From NCBI GenBank assembly GCA_030626465.1, contig DAOUOU010000044.1, positions 1 through 16,257 of the forward strand: a DNA stretch of 16,257 bases. Direction: 5' to 3'. The translations under genes were made by a program, and so were the position numbers. This DNA comes from Bacteroidales bacterium (GTDB lineage: Bacteria; Bacteroidota; Bacteroidia; Bacteroidales; UBA10428). Shown one piece after another: positions 6,325 through 14,197 of the stretch (position 1 is its first letter; every line of letters starts with the position of its first letter). A model generated the notes under the pieces. That model saw only the letters and a program-made list of their open reading frames with translations, ran no database searches and was not told the DNA's origin.

Positions 6325-8949
6325 TTATAAATTATTTACTATCTCTTCGGCTTTCTCTAAAGCATTTCCAATACCTTCCGTTTCAGGTCCTCCGGCAGTT
6401 GCAAAAAAGGATTGTCCTCCTCCCCCTCCGCCAATCTCTTTGGCGAGTTCTTTTACTATTTTCCCCGCATGAAGGCCTTTCTTTTTTACCAGATTTTCAG
6501 AGATTACAACTGCAAGATGTGCTTTATTATGAATCTCTGCTCCAAGCACAAGGAAAAGATCTTTTATTTCTCCTTTCATCTGAAAAGCAAGATCTCTTAC
6601 AACAGCTGAAGAATCAGTGGAAATTTTCTGAGCAATAAAGTTTATGCCCGAAATTTCAATAGTTTTCCCTTTCAGGTTATTCTTAATACGTTTTACTTCA
6701 TACCTGCTGTACTCTTCAACTTTTTTACGTAGTTCATTGTTTTGCTCAGCCAGAGAGGCCACAGTTTGTTTAAGATCATTGGGCCCATCAAGAATGGTTG
6801 TAATATCCTTTAATATTCCAATCAGGTTATCAATGTAATCTTCCGCATTTTTTGCAGTGTAAGCCTGAATACGTCGGATACCCGCAGCTATGGAGGTTTC
6901 CGATACAATCTTAATAATACCTATCTGACCTGTGGCCGAGACATGAGTTCCTCCGCACAATTCAACAGAATCACCAAATTTTATAACTCTCACACTATCT
7001 CCGTATTTTTCTCCAAAAAGAGCAATAGCTCCCAGTTCTCGAGCCATTTTCATTGGCATATCGCGAAATTCCTCCAAAGAGCAATTCTCACGAATTTTAT
7101 CATTTGCAACATGCTCTATTTCCAGTAGTTGCTTATCCGATATTTTTTTAAAATGTGAAAAATCGAAACGCAGATATTCAGGGTGAACCAGTGAGCCTTT
7201 CTGTTCGACATGTTTTCCAAGTACTTTTCTAAGCGCATAATGCAATAAATGAGTTGCTGTATGATTATTTGCCGTTGATTGCCGTACTTGCTTATCTACA
7301 ACTGCCTTAAACAATCCATCTTGCTTCCCGGGCAACTGTTCGCTAATATGAATACTAAGATTGTTCTCTTTCACTGTATCCAGAATCTTGATCTTTTCTC
7401 CCTCCTGCTGAATATACCCCTGGTCGCCAACCTGGCCACCACTTTCTCCATAGAAAGGAGTTTTATCAAATACAAGGTGATAGAAGTCCTTGCCTTTTGA
7501 ATTTACTTTCCTGTATCTTACCAGTCTGACTTCGGTTTGAAGTACCTCATAACCAACAAATTCCTGTGAGTCTACAAGCAAAAGAACCGCCCAATCGGAA
7601 GCATCTCTCTCAGACGCTTTGCGCGAGCGTGCTTTCTGAACTTCCATTTCACTAGTAAACTCTTCAATGTTCACTGACATTTCATTTTCTCTCAAAATCA
7701 GTTGAGTAAGATCCAGGGGGAAACCGAATGTATCATAGAGTTCAAAAGCCTTTTTACCGCTTATTTCACTTGAATCTGACGACATTGAAGCAACCATGAG
7801 GCCTTCAAGGAGTTTAATTCCTGAATCCAGGGTCCTGAGAAATGCTTTCTCTTCATCGTGTATTACATGTTCAATGAGGTTTTGCTGTGCGATCAATTCG
7901 GGAAAGGTATCACCCATGGTTTCAGCCAGTACTTTGACTAATTTAAATATACCTGGTTCTTTTTGCTTTAGAAAGGTGTAATTGTATCTTATTGCCCTTC
8001 TTAAAATACGACGTATAACATAACCTGCCTTTGTATTTGATGGCAATTGACCATCAGCGATTGAAAAAGCAACTGCCCGTATATGATCGGAGACTACCCG
8101 CATTGCAATATCGCATTTATCTTTCTCGCCGTATGGAATACCCGTATGCTCTTCAATTTGCTTAATAATAGGCTTAAAAATATCAGTGTCGTAATTTGAA
8201 GTTTTTCCTTGCAATACCATGCAAAGCCTTTCAAAACCCATACCCGTGTCAACATGCTTTTTCGGAAGTTGTTCTAAAGTGTTGTCGGTCTTACGATTAT
8301 ACTGTATGAAAACAAGGTTCCAAATTTCAATTACTTCCGGATGATCTTTATTTACCAGAAGTGCCCCTTCTTTTTGCTTTCTCTCATCATCGCTTCTTAA
8401 ATCAATATGAATCTCAGAACAGGGCCCGCATGGCCCGGTCTCACCCATCTCCCAAAAATTGTCCTTTTTTGAAAACTTCAATACATTCTCTGCCGGTAAA
8501 TATTCCTTCCAGAAACCAAGAGCCTCACTATCTTCGGCTATACCCTCTTTCTTATCTCCCATAAATACTGTAGCGTAAAGCCTTTCTTTGCTAATTTTCA
8601 TTTCGTTTACAAGAAATTCCCATGCCCACCCTATCGCTTCCTTTTTAAAATAATCACCAAAAGACCAGTTACCAAGCATTTCAAACATAGTATGATGATA
8701 TGTGTCATGCCCCACTTCCTCCAGATCGTTATGTTTTCCTGAAACTCTGAGACATTTCTGCGTATTGGCTATTCTTTTGTTAACTGCCTGAGTGTTTTCC
8801 AGAAATACATCCTTGAACTGATTCATTCCTGCATTTGTGAACATGAGAGTTGGATCATCCCTTACAACCATGGGGGCAGATGAGATAATTTTATGCTCCT
8901 TAGATTGAAAAAATTCGAAGAATTTTTGACGAACTAATTTAGATTCCAT
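6325..8949 (-). CDS. alaS: Alanyl-tRNA synthetase
   Basis: Charges tRNA-Ala in the cytosol; class II synthetase of 874 residues, the normal length. The N-terminal catalytic domain opens with a typical KLVRQKFFEFFQSKEH and contains APMVVRDDPTLMFTNAGM, the RVSGKHNDLEEVG region and MFEMLGNWSFGDYF. A tRNA-recognition domain follows. The editing domain has the zinc ligands in HTATH (His563, His567) and CGGTH (Cys665, His669), so mischarged Ser/Gly-tRNA clearance should be intact. The C-terminal DHHA1/C-Ala domain contains the glycine-rich IGGGGGGQSFFATAGG stretch, the form usual in Bacteroidota. The ATG at 8949 gives the canonical N-terminus. It is divergent from the M23 peptidase operon and precedes the acyl-CoA ligases on the same strand. 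Nothing appears broken. Confidence 0.98.
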   Translation of the reverse strand: MESKLVRQKFFEFFQSKEHKIISSAPMVVRDDPTLMFTNAGMNQFKDVFLENTQAVNKRIANTQKCLRVSGKHNDLEEVGHDTYHHTMFEMLGNWSFGDYFKKEAIGWAWEFLVNEMKISKERLYATVFMGDKKEGIAEDSEALGFWKEYLPAENVLKFSKKDNFWEMGETGPCGPCSEIHIDLRSDDERKQKEGALLVNKDHPEVIEIWNLVFIQYNRKTDNTLEQLPKKHVDTGMGFERLCMVLQGKTSNYDTDIFKPIIKQIEEHTGIPYGEKDKCDIAMRVVSDHIRAVAFSIADGQLPSNTKAGYVIRRILRRAIRYNYTFLKQKEPGIFKLVKVLAETMGDTFPELIAQQNLIEHVIHDEEKAFLRTLDSGIKLLEGLMVASMSSDSSEISGKKAFELYDTFGFPLDLTQLILRENEMSVNIEEFTSEMEVQKARSRKASERDASDWAVLLLVDSQEFVGYEVLQTEVRLVRYRKVNSKGKDFYHLVFDKTPFYGESGGQVGDQGYIQQEGEKIKILDTVKENNLSIHISEQLPGKQDGLFKAVVDKQVRQSTANNHTATHLLHYALRKVLGKHVEQKGSLVHPEYLRFDFSHFKKISDKQLLEIEHVANDKIRENCSLEEFRDMPMKMARELGAIALFGEKYGDSVRVIKFGDSVELCGGTHVSATGQIGIIKIVSETSIAAGIRRIQAYTAKNAEDYIDNLIGILKDITTILDGPNDLKQTVASLAEQNNELRKKVEEYSRYEVKRIKNNLKGKTIEISGINFIAQKISTDSSAVVRDLAFQMKGEIKDLFLVLGAEIHNKAHLAVVISENLVKKKGLHAGKIVKELAKEIGGGGGGQSFFATAGGPETEGIGNALEKAEEIVNNL

Positions 8950-9012
8950 TTAAGTTCAGATGTTAATTTGACCAGTTATCTGCGAATTTATTAACATTAG
9001 CAAGAGAAAGGG

Positions 9013-9044
9013 TTTGTAAAACTAATTTTTTTCTTATAGATTTG
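9013..9044 (+). promoter_or_regulatory. Bacteroidota-type promoter for the M23 peptidase operon
   Basis: TTTG at 9013-9016 (-33 element) and TAGATTTG at 9037-9044 (-7 element, exact match to TAnnTTTG) are 20 bases apart, the expected spacing for the Bacteroidota primary sigma factor. Transcription would start near 9050, giving a leader of about 35 bases before the TTG start at 9086. Confidence 0.75.
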
Positions 9045-9085
9045 TTGGCGCTCGCATCAAATACTATAAACATCTTATATTTCAG

Positions 9086-10042
9086 TTGATTTCAAAAAAG
9101 AAAAGATATAATTTCGATACTGAGACATTATATTATGTTGAAGTAAAAAATCCAGCTGGCAAAAGAATTCTACGGAGCCTGCTTTCTTTTTTGTACATCA
9201 ATATTTTTGCTTTTGCAATTCTTGTTGTTCTTTATTCATTTGTTAGCTCCCCGAAATCGATCTTTCAGAACATCCGGATCAAGAAATTCACCACAAGGTA
9301 CGAACTGCTTAGTTATAAAGTAGACAGTATTTCTGCTGTGCTTAAAAACTTTCATTTTACTAACGATAAAATTTATCGCGGTATTTTAGAATTGGATTCC
9401 TTGCCAGATAATATCAGAATTGCTGGTACAGGTGGGTATGATCCGTATGCAGCTCCTCCCGAAAGTTTCTCGAGCAAGGTATTTAGTTCTTTAATAACAA
9501 AGATAAATATTCTTCAGAACCAAATTAGTGTACAAAATGAATCATACGATGAGATACTCAATATTGCTCGGGAAAGAAACACTAAGTTAGAACATTATCC
9601 AGCCATAACTCCCGTTAATTGTACAAAATACATATGGATTAGCTCGTATTACGGTTCAAGAAATGATCCGTTTACCTTTCATCTGAAGTCACATCAGGGT
9701 ATAGACTTCGTTGGTCCCCGCAATACTGAAATTTTCAGTACAGCTTGTGGAAGTGTAACCTTAGTAAAACATTCACGTAGAGGCTATGGAAACGAGGTTG
9801 TAATCGATCATGGTTTTGGTTACAGTACCAGATATGCACATTTAAATAAAATTCTGGTTGAAGAAGGGCAAAAAGTTGAGCGCGGAGAGTTGATAGGATT
9901 GATGGGCAATACCGGAAGATCAACAGGAACGCACCTTCATTATGAAGTACGGATGAACAACAGACCAATAAACCCAATCTACTATTTTGCCGACGATATG
10001 ACACCGGAAGAATTTGAAAAACTAACTGACAAATCAGATTAA
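9086..10042 (+). CDS. Membrane-anchored M23 (LytM-type) metallopeptidase, copy 1, TTG start
   Basis: Zinc endopeptidase predicted to cut peptidoglycan cross-links in the periplasm. 318 residues: short basic cytosolic N-terminus, one membrane helix (about 31-53), a helical linker (about 60-165) and a C-terminal M23 domain (about 180-300). Zinc ligands are present: His203 and Asp207 (HQGID), and His285 in HLH (283-285). The catalytic His is in YAHL (His252). The conserved RRGYGNEVVIDHGFGYSTRYAHL core is intact, so this is not a degenerate LytM activator. No ATG lies in frame upstream. The TTG at 9086 aligns ISKKKRYNFDTETLYY with MAKHKYKFNPESLIYS of the neighbour, which supports the start. It is the first gene behind the promoter at 9013 and is followed after 7 bases by a paralogue, so translation is probably coupled. 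Confidence 0.92.
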   Translation: MISKKKRYNFDTETLYYVEVKNPAGKRILRSLLSFLYINIFAFAILVVLYSFVSSPKSIFQNIRIKKFTTRYELLSYKVDSISAVLKNFHFTNDKIYRGILELDSLPDNIRIAGTGGYDPYAAPPESFSSKVFSSLITKINILQNQISVQNESYDEILNIARERNTKLEHYPAITPVNCTKYIWISSYYGSRNDPFTFHLKSHQGIDFVGPRNTEIFSTACGSVTLVKHSRRGYGNEVVIDHGFGYSTRYAHLNKILVEEGQKVERGELIGLMGNTGRSTGTHLHYEVRMNNRPINPIYYFADDMTPEEFEKLTDKSD

Positions 10043-10049
10043 TCGCATC

Positions 10050-11021
10050 ATGGCGAAGCACAAATATAAATTCAATCCTGAGTCACTTATCTATTCAAAA
10101 GTAACTCGCACTACACAACAGAAGTTTCTCACATTTCTTACGTATTTTTTTGCTAGCCTGATGATAGCGGTGCTTTATTTTCTTGTCTTCTCTATATTTT
10201 TCGATTCCCCAAAAGAAAAAGGTCTGAAGCGTCAAATTAGCGAACTGAAAGCTAATTATCAATTGGTAAATGATGAACTTAACCGCATTGAAATCATTCT
10301 GACAGACCTCCAGGAAAGAGATGATAATATCTATCGTACGATTTTTGAAGCCGAACCGGTATATTCATCAGTACGTGAAGCTGGTTATGGCGGAAGCAAT
10401 CGTTATCGTGATCTTGAAAAACTTGAAAATTCTGAACTCGTAATTGATGTCAAATCAAGGCTCGATAAAATAATGAAGAAAGTATATATTCAATCCACTT
10501 CTTACGACCAGATTATCGATCTTGCGAAAAATAAAGAAGATATGCTGGCTTCTGTACCCGCCATCCAGCCTATTTCCAACACTGATCTGAGGAGAACTGC
10601 AAGCGGATGGGGTTACCGGATTCATCCTATTTACAAAATAAGAAAATTTCACTACGGGATGGATTTTACAGCTCCTACAGGTACCGAAATATATGCTACT
10701 GGTGATGGGGTTATTGAATTTGTTGAATCCTCAAGAAGAGGATATGGAAACAAGATCATCCTCAACCATGGCTTTGGATACAAGACTTTGTATGCCCATT
10801 TAAATGGTTTTAATATAAAACAGGGACAGAAAGTAAAACGTGGAGATGTGATAGGATATGTTGGAAGCTCAGGTCTCTCTACTGCTCCACATCTTCATTA
10901 TGAAGTTTCGCTGAATGGAAAAAAGGTTAATCCCGTTAATTATTTCTTCAATGACCTGTCTGCCGAGGAATACGAAAGAATGATTGAAATTTCAATAAAG
11001 TCAGGGCAGTCATTCGATTAA
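10050..11021 (+). CDS. Membrane-anchored M23 (LytM-type) metallopeptidase, copy 2
   Basis: Same architecture as the preceding gene in 323 residues: basic N-terminus, one membrane helix (about 26-51), a more strongly coiled-coil-like linker (about 57-95, KRQISELKANYQLVNDELNR pattern) and an M23 domain (about 185-300). Zinc ligands His201, Asp205 (HYGMD) and His283 (HLH at 281-283), and catalytic His250 (YAHL), are all present. The ASGWGYRIHPIYKIRKFHYG approach to the active site is the standard M23 form, whereas copy 1 has a variant SSYYGSRNDPFTFHLKSHQG. The copies probably arose by duplication and diverged mainly in the periplasmic linker, which may mean different partners or a hetero-oligomer (inference). 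It is separated from copy 1 by 7 bases and from the propeller gene by 17. Confidence 0.93.
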   Translation: MAKHKYKFNPESLIYSKVTRTTQQKFLTFLTYFFASLMIAVLYFLVFSIFFDSPKEKGLKRQISELKANYQLVNDELNRIEIILTDLQERDDNIYRTIFEAEPVYSSVREAGYGGSNRYRDLEKLENSELVIDVKSRLDKIMKKVYIQSTSYDQIIDLAKNKEDMLASVPAIQPISNTDLRRTASGWGYRIHPIYKIRKFHYGMDFTAPTGTEIYATGDGVIEFVESSRRGYGNKIILNHGFGYKTLYAHLNGFNIKQGQKVKRGDVIGYVGSSGLSTAPHLHYEVSLNGKKVNPVNYFFNDLSAEEYERMIEISIKSGQSFD

Positions 11022-11038
11022 TTACTTGACTCAACTCC

Positions 11039-12520
11039 ATGAAAATAGTAATAAGTGGCTTACTTTGCATGTTCACCTTGCAAAGTATGGTTCTTTATGG
11101 TGAGATCAGTGAGGATAGTCTTAAAAGTAACTGTTCCAGGCTTGATCACAAAGTTATTATTCCAACATTTCTGGGAAACGAACAGCGTAATTTTTACGGA
11201 AATGATCCGCCGGATACTCTTGAAATTATTTGGAAACATTATCTGGGTAAAGGAGAGACGATCATTTCAAGAAAACTGGGTTCAAGAATCTGGGCAGGAG
11301 CAGGTTGGACAGGTCAGCCCTTGTTAGTACAAGAAGATTCTTCTTTATACATTATTCAGGGTGCCTATGATCATCATTTAAAAAAAATCAATGCCCTATC
11401 CGGTGAATTGATATGGCAATACAAATTTGATGATGTTGTTAAGGGTACCGGAACAATATGGGAGGCCCCTGATACATTTCCTCCTAAAAATTGTCTTATC
11501 ATTCTTCAGGGTAGTCGGTTAGGTGTCGGTAACTATCTTGATACAAAACATATTCCTAGTTACAGGGCTATTTCATACTATACAGGTCACGAACTCTGGC
11601 GATTGGATGTAAAGTGGACCGATAGTTATAGCCGTGATGCAGACGGCAGTGCCCTTGTTCTGAATGATACTGTGTATATCGGGTTGGAAAATTCTCTTTT
11701 TACACTTCTTAATCCTTCTCCCTACAAAGCAAGCATAAAAAATGGCATGTTACAACCAGAGATTATTCAGGAAACAAAATTATATACAAGAAACGATGTG
11801 CTCGCTCATAAAAATAACGTGGTAACCGAATCATCCCCATGCCTGCTGGATAGTATCCTATACATTGCTTCAGGTTCGGGTCATGTTTTCGGCTATAGCA
11901 TTAAAGAAAAGAAGCTTGTCTGGGATTTTTATATTGGCTCCGATATTGATGGATCAGCCGTAGCAACAAACGATCGTTGTATAATCGTTAGTGTTGAGAA
12001 ACAGTATATTGAAGGCCGTGGCGGAGCTTTCAAACTAGATCCCTCCAAACCGCCCGAAAAAGCTGTTGTCTGGTACATGCCTGTAAGTGATAAAGAATAC
12101 GCAAGTTGGGAAGGCGGTATTATTGGTAGTAGTGGAGTGAACGATTATTACAATGATGGAAATCTCCCCTATTTAGCCGCTTTCTCTGCAATAGACGGCT
12201 TTCTCTATGTTGTGCAACATGATTCTCTGCAGAAATCCAAACAGGTTTATGGCCCCAGAGAAGAAAACATGTACCCAACTCCAAGACTTGTGTTTAAATA
12301 CAAGATCGGCACATCAATTTCCACTCCCCTGTTATTCAGCGATAAATTAATAGCTGCAGGATATGGAGGATTGTATTTATTTGAATATGATAAGGAATTA
12401 AACTTTAGTCTTCTGGCAAAATTCCCGGCAAGTTTTGAATCAACTCCCATAGTATATCACGGGAAGATCTATATTGCTTCTCGAAATGGTTATTTTTATT
12501 GTTTAGGTAAGAAATTGTAA
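11039..12520 (+). CDS. Exported PQQ-like beta-propeller repeat protein, function unknown
   Basis: 493 residues with an N-terminal signal peptide (about 1-21, hydrophobic core GLLCMFTLQSMVL; not a clear lipobox), so probably periplasmic or outer-surface. The body shows repeated propeller strands of the PQQ/COG1520 type: KINALSGELIWQYKF (116-130), ISYYTGHELWRLD (178-190), SALVLNDTVYIG (204-215), SSPCLLDSILYIASGSGHVFG, STPLLFSDKLIAAGYGGLYLF and a final STPIVYHGKIYIASRNGYFYC. This kind of repeat builds a beta-propeller used for protein binding. I see no dehydrogenase features, so no enzymatic role is claimed. It starts 17 bases after the second M23 gene, so it belongs to that operon and could scaffold or regulate the peptidases, by loose analogy with BamB-like propellers (inference). 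Confidence 0.8.
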   Translation: MKIVISGLLCMFTLQSMVLYGEISEDSLKSNCSRLDHKVIIPTFLGNEQRNFYGNDPPDTLEIIWKHYLGKGETIISRKLGSRIWAGAGWTGQPLLVQEDSSLYIIQGAYDHHLKKINALSGELIWQYKFDDVVKGTGTIWEAPDTFPPKNCLIILQGSRLGVGNYLDTKHIPSYRAISYYTGHELWRLDVKWTDSYSRDADGSALVLNDTVYIGLENSLFTLLNPSPYKASIKNGMLQPEIIQETKLYTRNDVLAHKNNVVTESSPCLLDSILYIASGSGHVFGYSIKEKKLVWDFYIGSDIDGSAVATNDRCIIVSVEKQYIEGRGGAFKLDPSKPPEKAVVWYMPVSDKEYASWEGGIIGSSGVNDYYNDGNLPYLAAFSAIDGFLYVVQHDSLQKSKQVYGPREENMYPTPRLVFKYKIGTSISTPLLFSDKLIAAGYGGLYLFEYDKELNFSLLAKFPASFESTPIVYHGKIYIASRNGYFYCLGKKL

Positions 12521-12562
12521 GATATTGGTTTATTTATATTTATTTCATAAATTAGAAAAGAA

Positions 12563-12570
12563 TATTTTTG
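12563..12570 (+). promoter_or_regulatory. Putative -7 promoter box for the MerR-type gene
   Basis: TATTTTTG matches the Bacteroidota TAnnTTTG consensus exactly and ends 21 bases before the ATG at 12592. No TTG lies at the expected -33 spacing; the nearest, at 12525, is too far. The region is AT-rich, so a chance match is possible. Confidence 0.45.
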
Positions 12571-12591
12571 TTTGAGCGAAAGATTTGTGAT

Positions 12592-12927
12592 ATGCCCTAT
12601 AAAGAACAAAAAGTAGAAAAGCTCTATTACTCAATTGGCGAAGTTGCAAAGATGTTTAATGTGAATACTTCATTGATAAGATTCTGGGAAAAAGAGTTTG
12701 ATATAATAAAACCACGAAAAAACAAGAAGGGAAATAGATTCTTTACCAAACAGGATATCAATAACCTCCACCTGATCTATCATCTTGTGAAAGAGAGGGG
12801 CATGACATTAAGGGGTGCTAAAAAGAAACTCAGGGAGAATAAAGATGATACAACCAACAATTTTGAAATTATCAAGTCTCTTACTGAAATAAAGAATCTG
12901 CTTCTGGAGATTAAAGAAAACCTCTGA
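12592..12927 (+). CDS. MerR-family DNA-binding regulator lacking a long effector domain
   Basis: 111 residues from the ATG at 12592. The winged helix-turn-helix occupies residues 12-80: YYSIGEVAKMFNVNTSLIRFWEKEFDIIKP, then the wing NKKGNRFFTKQDI and the helix HLIYHLVKERGMTLRGAKKKL. Residues 81-111 form a short helix (NNFEIIKSLTEIKNLLLEIK) suited to dimerisation, and there is no room for a ligand domain. A longer reading from a TTG at 12568 is rejected because that codon lies inside the probable -7 box and adds residues not expected in the family. The gene sits 71 bases behind the propeller gene and ends in a strong terminator. From memory, a regulator of this form often accompanies the alaS-M23 region in Bacteroidota; its targets are unknown. 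Confidence 0.88.
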   Translation: MPYKEQKVEKLYYSIGEVAKMFNVNTSLIRFWEKEFDIIKPRKNKKGNRFFTKQDINNLHLIYHLVKERGMTLRGAKKKLRENKDDTTNNFEIIKSLTEIKNLLLEIKENL

Positions 12928-12934
12928 TATGAGC

Positions 12935-12960
12935 TCCCCGGTCTTGCCGGGGATTTTGTT
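12935..12960 (+). terminator. Intrinsic terminator after the MerR-type gene
   Basis: A perfect 7-bp stem TCCCCGG (12935-12941) / CCGGGGA (12947-12953) with loop TCTTG is followed directly by TTTTGTTTT. It begins 7 bases after the stop codon and closes the plus-strand transcript from 9050 or 12576. Confidence 0.9.
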
Positions 12961-12980
12961 TTCCTCGCACTTTTTATAGT

Positions 12981-13066
12981 TATACTGTTACGAAACGAGT
13001 ATGAACTTAGCGAACCGATCTCATGAACTCCGCCCTGACGAACGGCCGTTCGGACGGGGTAGTATA
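12981..13066. repeat. GC-rich palindromic intergenic element
   Basis: A stretch of about 86 bases bounded by an inverted pair TATACT (12981-12986) and AGTATA (13061-13066). Near its right end is a perfect 14-base palindrome CGAACGGCCGTTCG (13039-13052). Flanking it, CCC and GGG could extend the stem across a small internal loop with facing GA/GA bases. The segment also holds a loose direct repeat, ATGAACTT and ATGAACTC. Its base composition is clearly richer in GC than the surrounding AT-rich DNA. No U-tract follows, so it is not a simple terminator. It may be a REP/MITE-like dispersed repeat or a structured leader for the Nif3-like gene. The intergenic stretch 12961-13098 holds nothing else I can name. 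Confidence 0.45.
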
Positions 13067-13098
13067 TCAAATTTTAAACATTTATTTTTCATAAACAG

Positions 13099-14196
13099 AT
13101 GAAAATAATTGAAATAACAAAAGCACTCGATGAACTAGCTCCTCTTGCTTTACAGGAAGCATATGATAATGCAGGATTTACAATAGGTAATGTGAATAAT
13201 AAGCTTGCAGGAATACTATGCACTGTCGATGTTACCGAGGAAGTAATAAACGAAGCAATTAAATTGGGTGACAATCTTATTGTATCTCATCATCCGGTAA
13301 TATTTACAGGTATAAAGTCGTTAACTGGTAAAAATTATACCGAGCGAATTATTGTTCAGGCAATAAAAAATGATTTGGCTTTATATGCATCACATACCAA
13401 TATAGACAACATGCTGGATGGGGTGAACCATAAGATTTGCGAAAAGCTGGGTCTGAAGAATTGCAGAGTGCTCAGTCCCTTAGAAGGTAAACTGGCAAAA
13501 CTGGTTACTTTTGTTCCTGATGAATATGCTGAGAAAGTGAGAACAGCAATCTTTGAAGGGGGTGCGGGTACTATTGGTAACTATGATAGTTGCAGTTATA
13601 ATACTTCTGGACAAGGAACCTTCAGAGGTGGAGAGAATACGAACCCTTTCATTGGTGAGAAAGGTAAAATGCATTTTGAAAAAGAAACCAGAATTGAAAC
13701 TATTGTACCTCAGCATCTTGTTCCTGATGTGGTTAAACGCTTATTAGAGAGTCATCCTTACGAAGAGGTTGCATATGATATTTATCCTCTTCAAAACGAA
13801 TACAATCAAGGTGGAGCCGGTATGATAGGTGAGTTCGAAAAAGTGCTTCAAAAAGAAGAATTTTTAAATTTATTAAAAACAACATTTCATTTACCGCTTA
13901 TCAGGTATGCGGGAAGTACCAGAAGTCAGTTTAAAAAAATTGCTGTTTGTGGTGGTTCGGGAAGTTTTCTTATAAACAAAGCCATCAATGCTGATGCTGA
14001 TGCCTTTATAACCGGAGATATTAAGTACCATCAATTTTTTGAAGCAGATGATAAAATAGTAATTTGCGATATCGGACATTATGAAAGTGAACAGTTTACC
14101 AGTGAAATTTTTTATCGTTTTCTTACAAAAAAATTCAGTAAATTTGCCGTTCACTTATCACAAGTGATAACTAATCCGATAAAATATCATTTTTAA
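13099..14196 (+). CDS. Nif3-like dinuclear metal-centre protein (YqfO type, with insert domain)
   Basis: Member of the Nif3/YbgI/DUF34 family: toroidal hexamers with a two-metal site whose cellular role is still unsettled. 365 residues is the long YqfO form. The N-terminal half has EAYDNAGF and metal ligands His64-His65 (SHHPVIF), with His99 and Asp103 in HTNID. The middle (about 125-235) is the extra CutA1/PII-like domain with HPYEEVAYDIYPL. The C-terminal half has the AVCGGSGSFL and DAFITGDIKYH motifs and completes the site with His327 and Glu331 in GHYESE. All expected ligands are present. ATG 13099 is the obvious start. The next gene begins one base after its stop, so the two are translationally coupled. 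GTP cyclohydrolase annotations of this family are often doubtful, so none is claimed. Confidence 0.93.
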   Translation: MKIIEITKALDELAPLALQEAYDNAGFTIGNVNNKLAGILCTVDVTEEVINEAIKLGDNLIVSHHPVIFTGIKSLTGKNYTERIIVQAIKNDLALYASHTNIDNMLDGVNHKICEKLGLKNCRVLSPLEGKLAKLVTFVPDEYAEKVRTAIFEGGAGTIGNYDSCSYNTSGQGTFRGGENTNPFIGEKGKMHFEKETRIETIVPQHLVPDVVKRLLESHPYEEVAYDIYPLQNEYNQGGAGMIGEFEKVLQKEEFLNLLKTTFHLPLIRYAGSTRSQFKKIAVCGGSGSFLINKAINADADAFITGDIKYHQFFEADDKIVICDIGHYESEQFTSEIFYRFLTKKFSKFAVHLSQVITNPIKYHF

Positions 14197-14197
14197 T

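Noticed and set aside
6405..6440. G-rich tract near the alaS 3' end as a slippage or structured site
   Set aside because: It encodes the normal polyglycine loop of AlaRS, GGGGGG before QSFFATAGG.
11039..12520. PQQ-dependent dehydrogenase
   Set aside because: Only the propeller repeats are seen; the length (493) is short and no PQQ or calcium-binding catalytic motifs or cytochrome motif could be found.
12568..12591. TTG start for the MerR-type gene
   Set aside because: It lies in the probable -7 box; the ATG at 12592 gives the expected MPYKE-type N-terminus.
12780..13070. Minus-strand open frame over the MerR 3' end, terminator and palindrome
   Set aside because: It is antisense to a clear gene and crosses a terminator hairpin; the translation has low-complexity Ser/Arg character and no recognisable domain.
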